This document shows positions 35,736-47,680 of a DNA stretch of 64,000 bases, in pieces (within the stretch, counting starts at the first letter, position 1; every line of letters begins with the position of its first letter). The translations under genes were made by a program, and so were the position numbers. This stretch comes from Hyperoodon ampullatus. Its lineage: Eukaryota; Chordata; Mammalia; Artiodactyla; Ziphiidae. Where the stretch lies: contig OX457057.1 of assembly GCA_949752795.1 (NCBI GenBank), positions 163,347,980 to 163,411,979 of the forward strand. Reading direction: 5' to 3'. Under the pieces are notes generated by a model. The model did no database searches. It worked only from the letters and a program-made list of their open reading frames with translations, and had not been told where the DNA came from.

Positions 35736-35869
35736 AAATATCATTGATCTTGTAGCCTAGAGTCTTGTTTTGTAGATGAGGACACCATGGCCAAAGTAAT
35801 GAGTATAATAAGAGCCAACAATGAAGTGGAGCTTTACAAACATAAATCCTATTTTTTATTTGTATCATT

Positions 35870-36725
35870 CCATAAAAATTATTTTATTGTGGTAAGAACA
35901 AAACATGAGATCTACTCTCTTTACAAATTTTTAAGTGTAAAGTACATTATTGTTGATGATAAGTAGAATGTTACACAGCATATCTTTAGAACTTATTTAT
36001 CTTTAGAACTTATTTAACTGAAACTTTATGCCCATTGTTTAGTAACTCCCCATTTCCCTCTCCCTAGCCACATTCCACTCTTTGATTCTCTGAATTTGAC
36101 TCTTTAAATACCTCATATAAGTGGAATCATGCAGTATTTGTCTTTCTGTGACTGCCTTATTTTACTTAGCATAATGTCCTCAGGTTCATATGTGTTGTCT
36201 CATATTACAGAATTTTATTCTTTAAAACTAAATATGTTTGTATACACCACGTTTCCTCTGTATGTATATACCACATTTTCTTTATGCATTCATCTGTCAA
36301 TGGACATTTAGATTATTTATGCATCTTGGTGATTGTGAGTAATGCTGCAGTGAGCATAGGAATGCTATTATCTGTTTGAGATCCTGATTTCAATTCTTTT
36401 GGATAAATACTCAGAAGTGGGATTGCTAAATCAGATGATAGTTCTATTTTTAATTTTTTGAGAACCCTCCATACTGTTTACCAAAGCAGCTGCACCATTT
36501 TTCATTCCCACCAGCAGTACAAAAAGGTTCCAGTTTCTCCACATTCTTGCCAACCCTTGTTGTTTTTTGTTTTTGTTGGTAATAACCATCCTGTTATGTA
36601 TGAAGTAATGTCTTATTGTGGTTTTCAGTTTCATTTCCCTGATGATTAGTGACTATGAGCATTTTCCCATATACCTGTTGGCCATTTATATGTCTTCTTT
36701 GGAGAAATGTCTGTTTAAGTCAGTC
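35870..36725 (-). mobile_element. Old L1, 3'UTR and ORF2 C-terminal end
   Basis: Antisense words ttattgtggtaagaacaaaa, tcatataagtggaatcatgc, ttcttttggataaatactca and cattcccaccagcagtacaa occur in L1 order. An 18-bp direct repeat (atctttagaacttattta) sits at about 35981-36016. Confidence 0.78.
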
Positions 36726-36789
36726 AAATGTCAGTCTTTGGAATTAAGAAGGACATCATGTGCCACCTACTGGGGGTGAGTGTTCCCTC

Positions 36790-37250
36790 TTGCACCATTT
36801 TTGGAGTACTGTACTTAATTCAGGGACTACATTTTAACTGAGCTACAAAGTGGCCCCAGAGAATGAAGTCAGGATGTTACAGGGTCCAGAAACTTATATG
36901 GAGAGTGACTGAAGTGATTAAGGTTGTATAGCGTGGAAGAGAGATAAGGGGATGCTTGACAGTTGCTTCAAATATGAAGGGCCATTGTATTCAAGAAGGA
37001 AAATTTGGGGCTTAAAAATGTTTTGGTTTCAAAATAAACATAAAAGAGTGCTTTAATATTAGAATTCCAAAAATGGAAAAGGTATCTTGTGAGGCAGTGA
37101 GGTCCCTGTCATGAGATATATTCAAACCAGGTTATGAAAATTGTGGGGATACAGTAGAAGGGGTTCCTCCAATGGTTGGAAGATTTGACAAGTTGGCTTC
37201 TAAGATTCTTTTAAACTGTAAGAATATATGAATCTAAGAGGTCCTCAATC
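36790..37250 (+). repeat. L3/CR1-like LINE fragment
   Basis: The words gcttcaaatatgaagggcca, ggcagtgaggtccctgtcat, gtagaaggggttcctccaat and ttctaagattcttttaaact match the 3' region of L3/CR1 elements. In those elements a 'tcaaatatttgaaggg' phrase is followed by 'gtgag...tcactgg', 'gcattgg' and 'gaccttctaagg' phrases. It is ancient and non-coding. Confidence 0.6.
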
Positions 37251-37439
37251 CAAAGGGTAAGCCATTAAATCTTTACACTCCATTTGATGTTACAAAAACC
37301 ATTTTAGATTATATTCTTTACCCAAGGTCATTTACCATAACCCTTTATATAAATCAATAGATGATATGATTTTAGCAATTCCCACCTGATCTAACAATAT
37401 ATCAATTTTAAACATAGAATACACATTAGATTTGGTTCA

Positions 37440-37560
37440 TAGATCAAAGAGTTTTAGAGCTATGAGCTATAAGTTCCTTAGAGATTGTCTGGTTAAATCC
37501 TTTTATTGTAGAAATGAAAAAATTGAAGCTAAGTGGCACTAAATTTACTCCTGCCTTGCC
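37440..37560. repeat. Ancient SINE-like fragment, family uncertain
   Basis: The phrase agagttttagagctatgagc with ccttagagattgtctggtta and tagaaatgaaaaaattgaag fits an old mammalian repeat of the 'gagctggaagggaccttagagatcat' type. It could be MIR-related. Confidence 0.4.
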
Positions 37561-37689
37561 TAGCTCCCTACAGGGGCATAAGGAATTCCTTTCCCCTACA
37601 GGCTCAACCCTGTTAACTTATGAGCCAATACAAGCTAGGGCAGGGCACTTAGCAGGAGTCTGGCTCACATATGATTAAGCATAGAATTT

Positions 37690-37920
37690 GTTGAATAATG
37701 ATACTTACAATTTATTAAGCACCAACTCTGTACCAAACACTGATATGGGTGTCTCTCAAACAATATAAAACTTAATTCTGGGAGAGGAGGATTACTATCT
37801 TTATTTTACAGGTGAGGAAAGTGATTTATCCAAGGTCATACGGCAAGTAAGGTAGCTGACTTCAGATTCAAATATACAAAGGTTTGACCCCAAACCCTGT
37901 GCTCTTAGCCACTTTACATT
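37690..37920 (-). repeat. MIR SINE
   Basis: Reverse-oriented MIR words: aagcaccaactctgtaccaa, ttattttacaggtgaggaaa, ccaaggtcatacggcaagta and accctgtgctcttagccact. Confidence 0.82.
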
Positions 37921-38484
37921 GCCATTCAGTCATAGCCTGTACTTTTCCTACCTCACCTGGAACATTTCCTTTACTCAATAGACTGATTCTTCCTGATAAA
38001 AGCATTCTCTTGGATCATGCCTCATCTTAGTACTGTCTTTGGATATAGTGTATAGAATCATCGACCTGCTCCTCAGGGCCGGTCTTGGCAGCCAGAGCAT
38101 CACCATGCCTTTGAGATTGTGATTTCCACGTAATTTTCACCTCAAGTTAGGACAAGTGAAGCAACTTACTCAAGGATATGGAGGGTAAAGGGGAGATCAG
38201 GGACCTGGATCCCAGAATTCTAATACTCAGCATAGTTCATGTTCCTCTATACTTCATTCTCTTTTCTCATAAAGCCATAAATAAGATATATTTAAAAAAT
38301 TTTTTATATCAGTCTTCACAAACTAATACAAAGTAAAAAGCCACGAGTCATTCTCCATTGTCTTCTGGCACTGACTGCTGCTGTGAAAGTATCTGGGATA
38401 GTGTGGGTTTCTAATCCCCTTATAGACAACTCAATATTTTTCTCCCTGTATAATGTCAATGTGCAGGTTCAAGTGTTCCTCATT
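37921..38484. other. Unassigned stretch with possible MIR piece
   Basis: A diverged MIR-like piece may lie at about 38130-38265 (caacttactcaaggatatgg). The rest shows nothing I can name, and no gene. Confidence 0.4.
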
Positions 38485-39190
38485 CATGAAGGATTTTTTA
38501 AAGTATTTATTGTGGACCATTTGGTGCATTCTATTCATTATGAACATAAATTATGTATACGTTGGATCTCCTTTGTCTTCCATATCTATCAGCTTCTCTT
38601 GAATCATTTTTATAAAAGATTTCTCGTCATTTTTCTCTCAGTTTCTTTATTTATATTTAGAAACTATAGTGTGGAAGTTTCCAACTCTAATTTGGGGTTT
38701 GTGTATTTCTCCTTTCAGTTCTGTCAGTTATTACCTCATGAATTTTGAAGTGCTGCTATTAGGTGCATGCATGTTTAGGATTGTTCTGTCTTCCTGAAGA
38801 AGTTATTATCATTAAAAAATGTCTGTCCTATGAAAATAGCCCTTATTCTGAAGTTCCCTTTTCTGATAGTAACATAACTATTTTCGATATTTTATCCTGA
38901 ATGATGCATATCTTTTTTCATTGTTTTACTTTTAACACAATTTACTTTGATTAACATTGGCGTGATATATCTTTTTCTATTATCTTACTTTCAACCTACC
39001 TGTGTTGTTTTGTGTAAAGTGAATTTCCTGTATGCAGCATGTAGTTGGGTAATTCTTTTCTTCACTCTGTTCATTTCTGTCTTTTAGTTAGTGTATTTGG
39101 ACCACTTATATTTAAAGTAATTATATAGGACAACTGATATTTTCATGATAGAGAGTATCCTTATCTATGAATATGGTATAAATTTCCATT
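38485..39190 (-). mobile_element. Old L1 fragment, endonuclease region
   Basis: Antisense L1 EN-region words: attttgaagtgctgctatta, gtctgtcctatgaaaatagc, taacattggcgtgatatatc and gtgaatttcctgtatgcagc, running to the ORF2 start region at about 39110. The frames are broken. Confidence 0.62.
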
Positions 39191-39194
39191 TATA

Positions 39195-39690
39195 TAGTTC
39201 TCTATATATTCTTTCACTTTAGGCTTATATTTTCTTCATGAAAATGTTGCCCATGTTTTAATATATTTATGTCTAGGTACCTCATATATTTTATGGTATT
39301 TAAAATAATACATTTAAAAATATTTTCTGTTTATTGATGTTATATAGAGGCACAATATTTGTATATGAATTTTAGTCTAGCTACTGCCAAATTTTCTTAT
39401 TAATTCTAGTAATCAGTCTGGAAAATCATTTGGGTTTTCTATGTAGATAATTATATCATCTCTGAATAATGACAGTTTTGTTTCTATCATTCTATTCTTT
39501 TTAGCTGTTATTTTCATTAATACTATTTTCTGGCTATGTTCACCTCCAGTGCTGAATAAGAAGTTCTTTTATTGGGAAAGCTTATCCTGTTACTAATTTT
39601 ACAGAAAATAATTCTAACAATTCTCCGTTGAGATGATGTTTCTTCCAGGTTTCTGGTAAGATGCTGTTTAGTAGGTTTAGGGAGATATTG
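39195..39690 (-). mobile_element. Old L1 fragment, RT region
   Basis: Antisense RT-region words: gtctaggtacctcatatatt, atttgggttttctatgtaga, atcatctctgaataatgaca and acaattctccgttgagatga. It lies to the right of an EN-region piece on the same strand. That is the wrong order for one element, so at least two separate L1 pieces or a rearrangement are present. Confidence 0.55.
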
Positions 39691-39714
39691 TGTGCGTATA
39701 CTGTTCAGGTCGGT

Positions 39715-39874
39715 TTTCAGAATTAAGTTGACACCAATCCCGTTAATTGAACAGAAAGTCTACTATAGGTCAAAAATTGCTCTAGAGATTGGAGATATGG
39801 TGCAGAACAAAACAGATAAAAATCCTGTCCTTTGTATCTTACTGTCTCTTAAATATTTGGTAGAATTTATCTAT
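39715..39874. repeat. Ancient repeat fragment, same family as 57240-57750
   Basis: The phrase gctctagagattggagatat followed by ggtgcagaacaaaacagata and aaaatcctgtcctttgta is the head of the widespread ancient repeat whose longer copy lies near 57.3 kb. I cannot name the family. Confidence 0.45.
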
Positions 39875-39888
39875 AAAAAAGTTTGAGG

Positions 39889-40100
39889 GGCTTCCCTGGT
39901 GGCGCAGTGGTTGAGAGTCCGCCTGCTGATGTGGGGGACATGGGTTCGTGCCCTGGTCCAGGAGGATTCTGCATGCCGTGGAGCGTCTGGGCCCGTGGGC
40001 CGTGGCCACTGGGCCTGCGCATCCGGAGCCTGTGCTCTGCAATGGGAGAGGTCGCAGCAGTGAGAGGCCCGAGTACTGCAAAAACAAAAAACAAAAACAA
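39889..40100 (+). mobile_element. CHR-type SINE, short-bodied variant
   Basis: The head ggcttccctggtggcgcagt, B-box region catgggttcgtgccctggtc, and an A-rich (AAAAAC)n tail are intact. A 14-bp target duplication, aaaaaagtttgagg, occurs at 39875-39888 and 40101-40114. Confidence 0.95.
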
Positions 40101-40189
40101 AAAAAAGTTTGAGGCCATTGTTTTCTTTGTGAAACATTGAAAAATTACTGGCCCAATGTCATTTATGGTAATTATTTTTATATTCTTTT

Positions 40190-41130
40190 TAAGCTAGTTT
40201 TGATAAGTTATATTTATCCAGGAATTTGTTAATTTTCTCTATATTTTAACACATATTGACACAAAATTAGTGATAATGATCTATATTTTTTACCTCTTTT
40301 CTGTATCAGTAGTTGTATCACTTTTATATTTCAAATATTACTAATTTTTCTTTTAATATCTTCTTTGTCTTGCTGTTTGAATTTTATTTTGAACATTTTT
40401 ACATGGTAATATATTTACATGATTAAAATTCAGAAGGTAGAGAAAGATATGTAGTGGAAAATCTCTCTCTCATTCTTGCTTTCCTGACATTGCTACCCTC
40501 TAATAACTAATATTATCAATTTCTTGTTTATCCTTCTAGATAAGGTACAAATATATAAGTAAACATGAGTATATATAAGTAAATAATTTTACATTTTCTT
40601 AAATGGTAACATACTATACATGCTTCTGTTCTCCTAACCTTTTGCACTTAATAGTATCTGCTGGAGATCTTTCCATATCAGGAAATAATGAGTTCTTTTC
40701 TATCTCTTTTGTGGGTACATGGTGTAGTCCTGTATGGATATATATAATTTATTTTACTATTTTTCTAAAAAAATTAGAGGGCATAAAATTATATCCAGTG
40801 TTTTACTGCTAAAACTTTAACTGCAACAAATAACTTTGTGCATGTATCAGTTTGCATATGTGCAGATGTATCTTGGGATAAATTCCTGGAGGTGAAATTA
40901 TTGGATCAAATGGTGTAGGAAATATATTTTATTTTACTCATTTTGGTTATTCTATATGTACATATGTTATAAAATTCAAAAGAAACTAAAGGTAAGTGGT
41001 GGAAAATAAGTTTTCCTCATATTCCTTTCACCAAGTTCCCCTTACCAGTGGCAATCAGATGTATCTTTCCAGAGCTATTCTATGCATATACAACTATACT
41101 TGCATATATAGGATAATTCTTATATGTTTC
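40190..41130 (-). mobile_element. Old L1 3' end sequence, two overlapping pieces
   Basis: The first piece (about 40380-40925) has antisense words cttgtttatccttctagata, gctggagatctttccatatc and cttgggataaattcctggag. A second piece (about 40930-41130) repeats an earlier part of the same UTR (accagtggcaatcagatgta, agctattctatgcatataca). Two partial copies of the same L1 3' end type lie next to each other. Confidence 0.55.
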
Positions 41131-41460
41131 AGATTTTGTTTCAGTCTGTGGGTATCATAGTTTTTGCTAATTTGTTGGCTCAAATAAAAATCACCATGTT
41201 TAGCAAATCCACTCATTTTAGGAATATATACTTTATGTCTCAGTTTTCAGACTCATCCTTACGCCAGCATCCTTCAGGTCTCATCAGGACAAATGATGCC
41301 TCTCCATTGACTTTAATCGTGCCCATTTGTATATGTTAGAAGGAAGGAAGGGTGCCTATTTTTATGGGATCCTCAATTTTTCTTGTCTAAACATCTCAAA
41401 CATGATCAGATTTGGATAGTTTGTGTCAGTACCATCTTGGGGATACCTTGCATCTTTCTT
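41131..41460. other. Unassigned stretch, no gene seen
   Basis: No repeat recognised. The short open frame at 41124-41339 has no domain I recognise. Confidence 0.4.
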
Positions 41461-42417
41461 CTGCATTAAACTTTCATTTCCTATATTTCTCTTTCTTGCT
41501 TTACTTCCTAGTTTTGAAGCAACACCCTCTTTGGTAACTTTCTGAGAAAGAGTATATAGCAGGGAAAAAATTTAGATTATCTATTTCTGGAAATATCTAT
41601 ACTTTTTTCCTTCTATTTAATTGGTATTGGGTGGGTACAGAAATCTAATTTAGAAAATATTTTCCTTCATAATTTTGAAGGCATTGCTCACTTTCTGCTA
41701 GTTTTCTGTATTGATGTGGAAATATCTGAAGCCACTGTGGTTCTTGATCTCATCTATGTCACCTGTTTTTCCTCTCTGTCATTTAAGGAACTTTTTTTGT
41801 CCTCAGTGGTCAGAAAGTTTACAATAATATGCCTTAGAGTGGGCTTATTATAATCCATTGTGCTCTACACTTTTAATCTAGAAAATCACATCTTTTATTT
41901 CTGATAAATCTTGAATTATTTCATATGATATCCTCTATTTTATCTGTTCTCTCTTTTTGGATGCTGGGCATGGTGAAATTTTTCTCTAATTTTTTTTTTT
42001 TTTTTGCGGTATGTGGGCCTCTCACTGTTGTGGCCTCTCCCGTTGCGGAGCACAGGCTCCGGACGCGCAGGCTCAACGGCCATGGCTCACGGGCCCAGCC
42101 GCTCCGCGGCATGTGGGATCCTCCCAGACCGGGGCACGAACCCGCGTCCCCTGCATCGGCAGGTGGACTCTCAACCACTGCGCCACCAGGGAAGCCCTGA
42201 AATTTTTCTCTAATTTGAGGATCTTTTTTCTACTGTGATCAACTTACCCTCTATTTACTTTATGGTTAATTTATCTCCCTTCTTGATTTTTAAAATTCTG
42301 CCATCATACATTCAATTTTGTTCCCTATATATTCCTTTTATTCTAGCATTCTGTTATTGCATCATTAAAGCCTTGTCTTTCCTTAAATCTCTTGAAGATA
42401 TTAATGATAACTTTTTC
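41461..42417 (-). mobile_element. Old L1, ORF1 region, split by a SINE
   Basis: Antisense ORF1-type words are present: ataattttgaaggcattgct, gaaatatctgaagccactgt, ataatatgccttagagtggg and tgaattatttcatatgatat. The SINE at 41993-42197 interrupts it, and the L1 resumes after the duplicated target. The right part (42217-42417) probably covers the N-terminal part of ORF1. Confidence 0.6.
41993..42197 (-). mobile_element. CHR-type SINE, short-bodied variant
   Basis: Reverse orientation: T run, gcggtatgtgggcctctcac, body, and the tRNA-like head gccaccagggaagccc. A perfect 19-bp duplication, tgaaatttttctctaattt, flanks it at 41974-41992 and 42198-42216, one of the best-preserved insertions in the window. 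Confidence 0.96.
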
Positions 42418-42430
42418 TGAAGGTTTTTTT

Positions 42431-42650
42431 TAACATCTTTATTGGAGTATAATTGCTTTACAATGGTGTGTTAGTTTCTGCTTTATAACAAAGTGAATCA
42501 TTTATACATATACATATGTTCTCATATCTCTTCCCTCTTGCGTCTCCCTCCCTCCCACCCTCCCTATCCCACCCTTCTAGGTGGTCACAAACCACCGAGC
42601 TGATCTCCCTGTGCTATGCGGCCACTAGTGGGAAGCAGCCACATAGCACA
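42431..42650 (-). mobile_element. Short twin-primed L1 (3'UTR only)
   Basis: The antisense type A 3'UTR (ttaacatctttattggagta to ctgtgctatgcgg) occupies 42431-42621. The last 29 bases (42622-42650, beginning ccactagtgggaagcagcca) are the same UTR in the opposite direction. A 13-bp target duplication, tgaaggttttttt, at 42418-42430 and 42651-42663 encloses both parts, so they arrived as one insertion with a 5' inversion. Confidence 0.93.
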
Positions 42651-42663
42651 TGAAGGTTTTTTT

Positions 42664-43019
42664 GTCTCCTTTCTGAGTAATCTCCACATTATCCAAATTG
42701 CTTTTCCATTCGCCTTCCCCCATTTGTTCAGATTTATTTGCCTTTCATGTTAGAGGCTTTCTTTTTATATCTGACAATCCTTGGTTGTATGTTAATGACT
42801 GAGAGATAGAGCCTAAACATTTATTTGGAAGCTCTGAACGCATAGGTGGTGTTGTCAATTTAGAGCATCTCTGTGGGCCAAACTGTCTGTGTGTGAAACT
42901 CTTGTTAATAACTGTTTCTATTTTCACTAACTCCTCTTTAAAAAAAAAAAACAATTACTTCCTTATTCCTTATGTGGGTGTATTTCTTCTTTTTATTTCT
43001 GGCTTGTTAAGTGGTTTTC
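42664..43019. other. Unassigned, probably old L1 5' region
   Basis: It has a T-rich texture like neighbouring antisense L1 but no phrase I can place. It could be the 5'UTR of the L1 at 41461-42417. Confidence 0.35.
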
Positions 43020-43467
43020 TTATTAACTTTCACCCTTTCCACTTTCCTATCCTAAGTATTTAAATCCATAATATTTTCTTTAAGCATCACCTTGCCTATG
43101 TCCTACAAGATTTAATGCCTGTAAGTCTCATTGCTATTCAGTTCTAAGTATTCTATAATTTCCATTAGGGGTTCTTCCTTCTTTACACATGAATTATTTA
43201 GAAATGTATATATGTGTGCATAAGCATGTGCACACCCTTGTTTTCCATTCATATGCAATTTTTAAAATTGCATTGTGGTCAGAAAAATTTGGTCTTTATG
43301 ATAGTAATTTTTGAAAGTAGTTGGAATTTGCATTATGGCTTAGTAAGCGATCCGTTTTCATAAATGTTCCCTGTGTGTTTGTTAAAAAATATGTTAGCAA
43401 ATTGTTGGTTGCTTATTCTATATATGCCTTAAAGAACCCAAGTTTGTTCACTATGTTGCGCAAATAT
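43020..43467 (-). mobile_element. Old L1, linker/EN part, left of copy 2
   Basis: Antisense words cctatgtcctacaagattta, cattgctattcagttctaag and gcattgtggtcagaaaaatt match the ORF2 linker and the end of the EN domain of an old L1. The element resumes at 48709, on the other side of copy 2, in the correct L1 order, which dates copy 2 as younger. Confidence 0.65.
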
Positions 43468-43849
43468 TTTTTTAACATCTTTATTGGAGTATATTTACTT
43501 TACAATGCTGTGTTAGTTTCTGCTTTATAACAAAGTGAATCAGCTATACATATGCATATATCTCCATATCTCCTCCCTCTTGCGTTTCCCACCCACCCTC
43601 CCTATCCCACCCCTCTAGGTGGTCACAAAGCACAAGATGATCTCTCTGTGCTATGCGGCTGCTTCCCAAGCTATCTATTTTACATTTGGCATTATATATA
43701 AGTGCATGGCACTCTCTCACTTTGTCCCAGCTAATACTTCCTCCTCCCCGTGTGCTCAAGTCCATTCTCTACATCTGCATCTTTATTCCTGTCCTGCCCA
43801 TAGGTTCTTCAGAACCCTTTTTTTTTTTTTTTTTTTTTAGATTTCATAC

Positions 43850-46800
43850 ATATGTGTTAGCATACAATATTTGTTTTTCTCTTTCTGACTTACTTCACTC
43901 TGTATGATAGACTCTAGGTACATTCACCTCACTACAAATAACTCAATTTCATTTCTTTTTATGGCTGAGTAATATTCCACTGTATATATGTGCCACATCT
44001 TCTTTATCCATTCATCTGTCGATGGACACTTAGGTTGCTTCCATGTCCGGGCTATTGTAAATAGAGTTACACTGAACATTGTGGTACATGACTCTTTTTG
44101 AATTATGGTTTTCTCAGGGTATATGCCCAGTAGTGGGATTGCTGGGTCATATGGTAGTTCTATTTTTAGTTTTTTAAGGAACCTCCATACTGTTCTTCAT
44201 AGTGGCTATATCAATTTACATTCCCACCAACAGTTCACGAAGGTCCCCTTTTCTCCATATTTATTGTTTGTAGATTTTTTGATGATGGCCATTCTGACTG
44301 CTGTAAGGTGATACCTCATTGTAGATTTGATTTGCATTTCTCTAATGATTAGTGATGTTGAGCATCCTTTCATGTGTTGGCAATCTGTATATCTTCTTTG
44401 TAGAAATGTCTATTTAGGTCTTCTGCCCATTTTTGGATTGAGTTGTTTGTTTTTTTGATATTGCACTGCATGAGCCGCTTGTACATTTTGGAGATTAATC
44501 CTTTGTCAGTTGCTTCCTTTGCAAATATTTTCTCCCATTCTGAGGGTTATCTTTTGGTCCTTTTTATGGTTTCCTTTGCTATGCAATAGTTTTTAAGTTT
44601 CATTAGGTCCCATTTGTTTATTTTTGTTTTTATTTCTATTTCTCTAGGGGGTGGGTCAAAAAGGATCTTGCTGTGATGTATGTCATAAAGAGTACTGCCT
44701 ATGTTTTCCTATAAGAGTTTTATAGTGTCTGGCCTTACATTTAGGTCTTTAATCTATTTTGAGTTTATTTTTGTGGATGGTGTTAGGGAGTGTTCTAATT
44801 TCATTCTTTTACATGTAGCTGTCCAGTTTTCCCAGCACCACCTATTGAAGAGGCTGTCTTTTCTCCATTGTATATTCTTGCCTTCTTTATCAAAGATAAG
44901 GTGATCATATATTCGTGGGTTTATCTCTGGGCTTTCTAACCTGTTCCATTGATCTATATTTCTGTTTTTGTGCCAGTACCATACTGTTTTGATTACTGTA
45001 GCTTTGTAGTATAGTATGAAGTCTGGGAGCCTGATTTCCTCAGCTCCGTTTTTCTTTCTCAATATTGCTTTAGCTATTAGGGGTCTTTTGTGTTTCCATA
45101 CAAATTGTGAAATTTTTTGTTCTAGTTCTGTGAAAAAAGCCATTGGTAGTTTGATAGGGATTGCATTGAATCTGTAATTGCTTTGGGTAGTATAGTCACT
45201 TTTACAGTGTTGATTCTTCCAGTCCAGGAACATGGTATATCTCTCAATCCGTCTGTATCATCTTTAATTTCTTTCATCAGTGTCATAGTTTTCTGCATAC
45301 AGGTCTTTTGCCCCCTTAGGTAGGTTTATTCCTAGGTATTTTATTCTTTATTTGCAGTGTTAAATGGAAGTGTTTCCATTAATTCCCTTTCAAATTTTTC
45401 ATCATTAGTGTATAGGAATGCTAGAGATTTCTGTGCATTAATTTTGTATCCTGCTACTTTACCAAATTCACTGATTAGCTCTAGTAGTTTTCTGGTAGCA
45501 ATTTTAGGATTCTCTATGTATAGTATCATGTCATCTGCAAACAGTGACAGCTTTACTTCTTCTTTTCCAATTTGGATTCCTTTTATTTCTTTTTCTTCTC
45601 TTATTGCTGGGGCTAAAACATTCCAAAACTATGTTGAATAATAGTGGTGAGAGTGGGCAACCTTGTCTTGTTCCTGATCTTAGTGGAAATTGTTTCAGTT
45701 TTTCACCATTGAGAACAATGTTGACTGTTGGTTTGTCATATATGGCATTTATTGTGTTTAGGTAAGTTCCCTCTAAGCCTACTTTCTGGTAGGTTTTTAT
45801 CATAAACAGGTGTTGAATTTTGACAAAAGCTTTTTGTGCATCTATTAAGATGATCATATGGTTTTTCTCCTTCAATTTTTTAATATGGTGTATCACATTG
45901 ATTGATTTACATATATTGAAGAATCCTGCATTCCTGGGATAAACCTCACTTGATCACGGTGTATGATCCTTTTAATGTGCTATTGGATTCTGTTTGCTAG
46001 TATTTTGCTGAGGACTTTTGCATCTATGTTCATCAGTGATATTGGCCTGTAGTTTTTCTACTTTGTGACATCTTTGTCTGGTTTTGGTATCAGGGTGATG
46101 ATGTCCTCGTAAATTGAGTTTGGGAGTGTTTCTCCCTCTGCTATATTTTGGAAGAGTTTGAGGTTAGGTTTTAGCTCTTCTCTAAATGTTTGATAGAATT
46201 TGACTGTGAAGCCATCTGGTCTTGGACTTTTGTTTGTTGGAAAAATTTTAATCACAGTCTTAATTTCAGTGTTTGTGATCAGTCTGTTTTTCTATTTCTT
46301 CCTGTTTCAGCCTCAGAAGGTTGTGCCTTTCTAAGAATTTGTCCATTTCTTCCAGGTTGTCCATTTTATTGGCATATAGTTGCTTTTAGTAATCTCTCAT
46401 GATCCTTTGTATTTCTGCAGTGTCATTGTTACTTCTTTTTCATTTCTAATTCCATTGATGTACGTTTTCTCTCTTTATTTTCTTGATGAGTCTGGCTAAT
46501 GGTTTATGAATTTTGTTTATCTCCTCAAAAAACCAGCTTTTAGTTTTATTCATCTTTGCTCTCATTCCTTCATTTATTTCTCATTTACTTCTGACCTGAT
46601 TTTTATGATTTCTTTCCTTCTGCTAACTTTGGGGTTTCTTTGTTCTTCTTTCTCTAATTGCTTTAGGTGTAAGGTTACGTTGTTTATTTGAGAGGTTTCT
46701 TGTTTCTTGAGGTAGGATTGTATTGCTATAAACTTCCCTTTTAGAACTACTTTTGCTGCATCCCTTAGATTTTGGGTCATTGTGATTTCATTGTCATTTG

Positions 46801-47622
46801 TTTCTAGGTATTTTTTGATTTCCTCTTTGACTTTTTCAGAGATGTCTTGGTTATTAAGTAGTGTATTTTTTAGCCTCCATGTGTTTGTACTTGTTACAGT
46901 TTTTTTTTCCTGTAATTGATATCTAGTCTCATAGTGTTGTGGTCAGAAAAGATACTTGATGCGATTTCAGTTTTCTTAAATTTACCAAGGCTTGATTTGT
47001 GACCCAAGATATGATCTATCCTGGAGAATGTTCCATGAGCACTTGAGAAGAAAGTTTATTCTGTTGTTTTAGGATGGAATATCCTATAAATATCAATTAA
47101 GTCCATCTTGTTTAATGTATCCTTTAAAGCTTGTGTTTCCTTATTTATTTTCATTTTGGATGATCTGTCCATTGGTGAAAGTGGGGTGTTAAAGTTCCCT
47201 ACTATGATTGTGTTATTGTCGATTTCCCTTTTTATGGTTGTTAGCATTTGTGTTATGTATTGAGGTACTCCTGTGTTGGGTGCATAGATATTTACAATTG
47301 TTATGTCTTCTTGGATTGATCTCTTGATAATTATGTAGTGTCCTTCTTCTTCTCTTGTAATAGTCTTTGTTTTAAAGTCTATTTTGTCTGTTATGAGGAT
47401 TGCTACTCCAGCTTTCTTTTGATTTCTATTTGCATGAAATATCTTTTTCCATCCCCTCACTTTCAGTCTGTATGTGTCCCTATGTCTGAAGTGGGTCTCT
47501 TGTAGACAGCATATATACGGGTCTTGTTTTTGTATCCATTCAGCCAGTCTATGTCTTTTGGTGGGAGCATTTTTTCCATTTACATTTAAGGTAATTATCG
47601 ATATGTATGTTCTTATTACCAT
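43850..47622 (-). pseudogene. L1 ORF2 (copy 2), nearly full length, disrupted
   Basis: This is the ORF2 endonuclease-reverse transcriptase. EN opens at 47622 (TYISIITLNVNGKNAP, DPYICCLQETHFRHRDTYRL, IVNIYAPN) and stays open for 188 codons to a TAA at 47056-47058. Its catalytic GDFN-type motif reads VGNFNTPL (Asp to Asn, codon 47194-47196). RT pieces follow at 46574-46780 and 46058-46255, then 45531-45896 ([31 protein letters not shown]). The FADD box is retained at 45530-45541, in a different frame. Downstream frames lie at 45341-45529 and 44754-45233 ([40 protein letters not shown]). Multiple frameshifts make it inactive. Confidence 0.87.
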
Positions 47623-47680
47623 TTTCTTAATTGTTTGGGGTTTGTTATTGTAGGTCTTTTCCTTCTCTTGTGTTTCCTGC

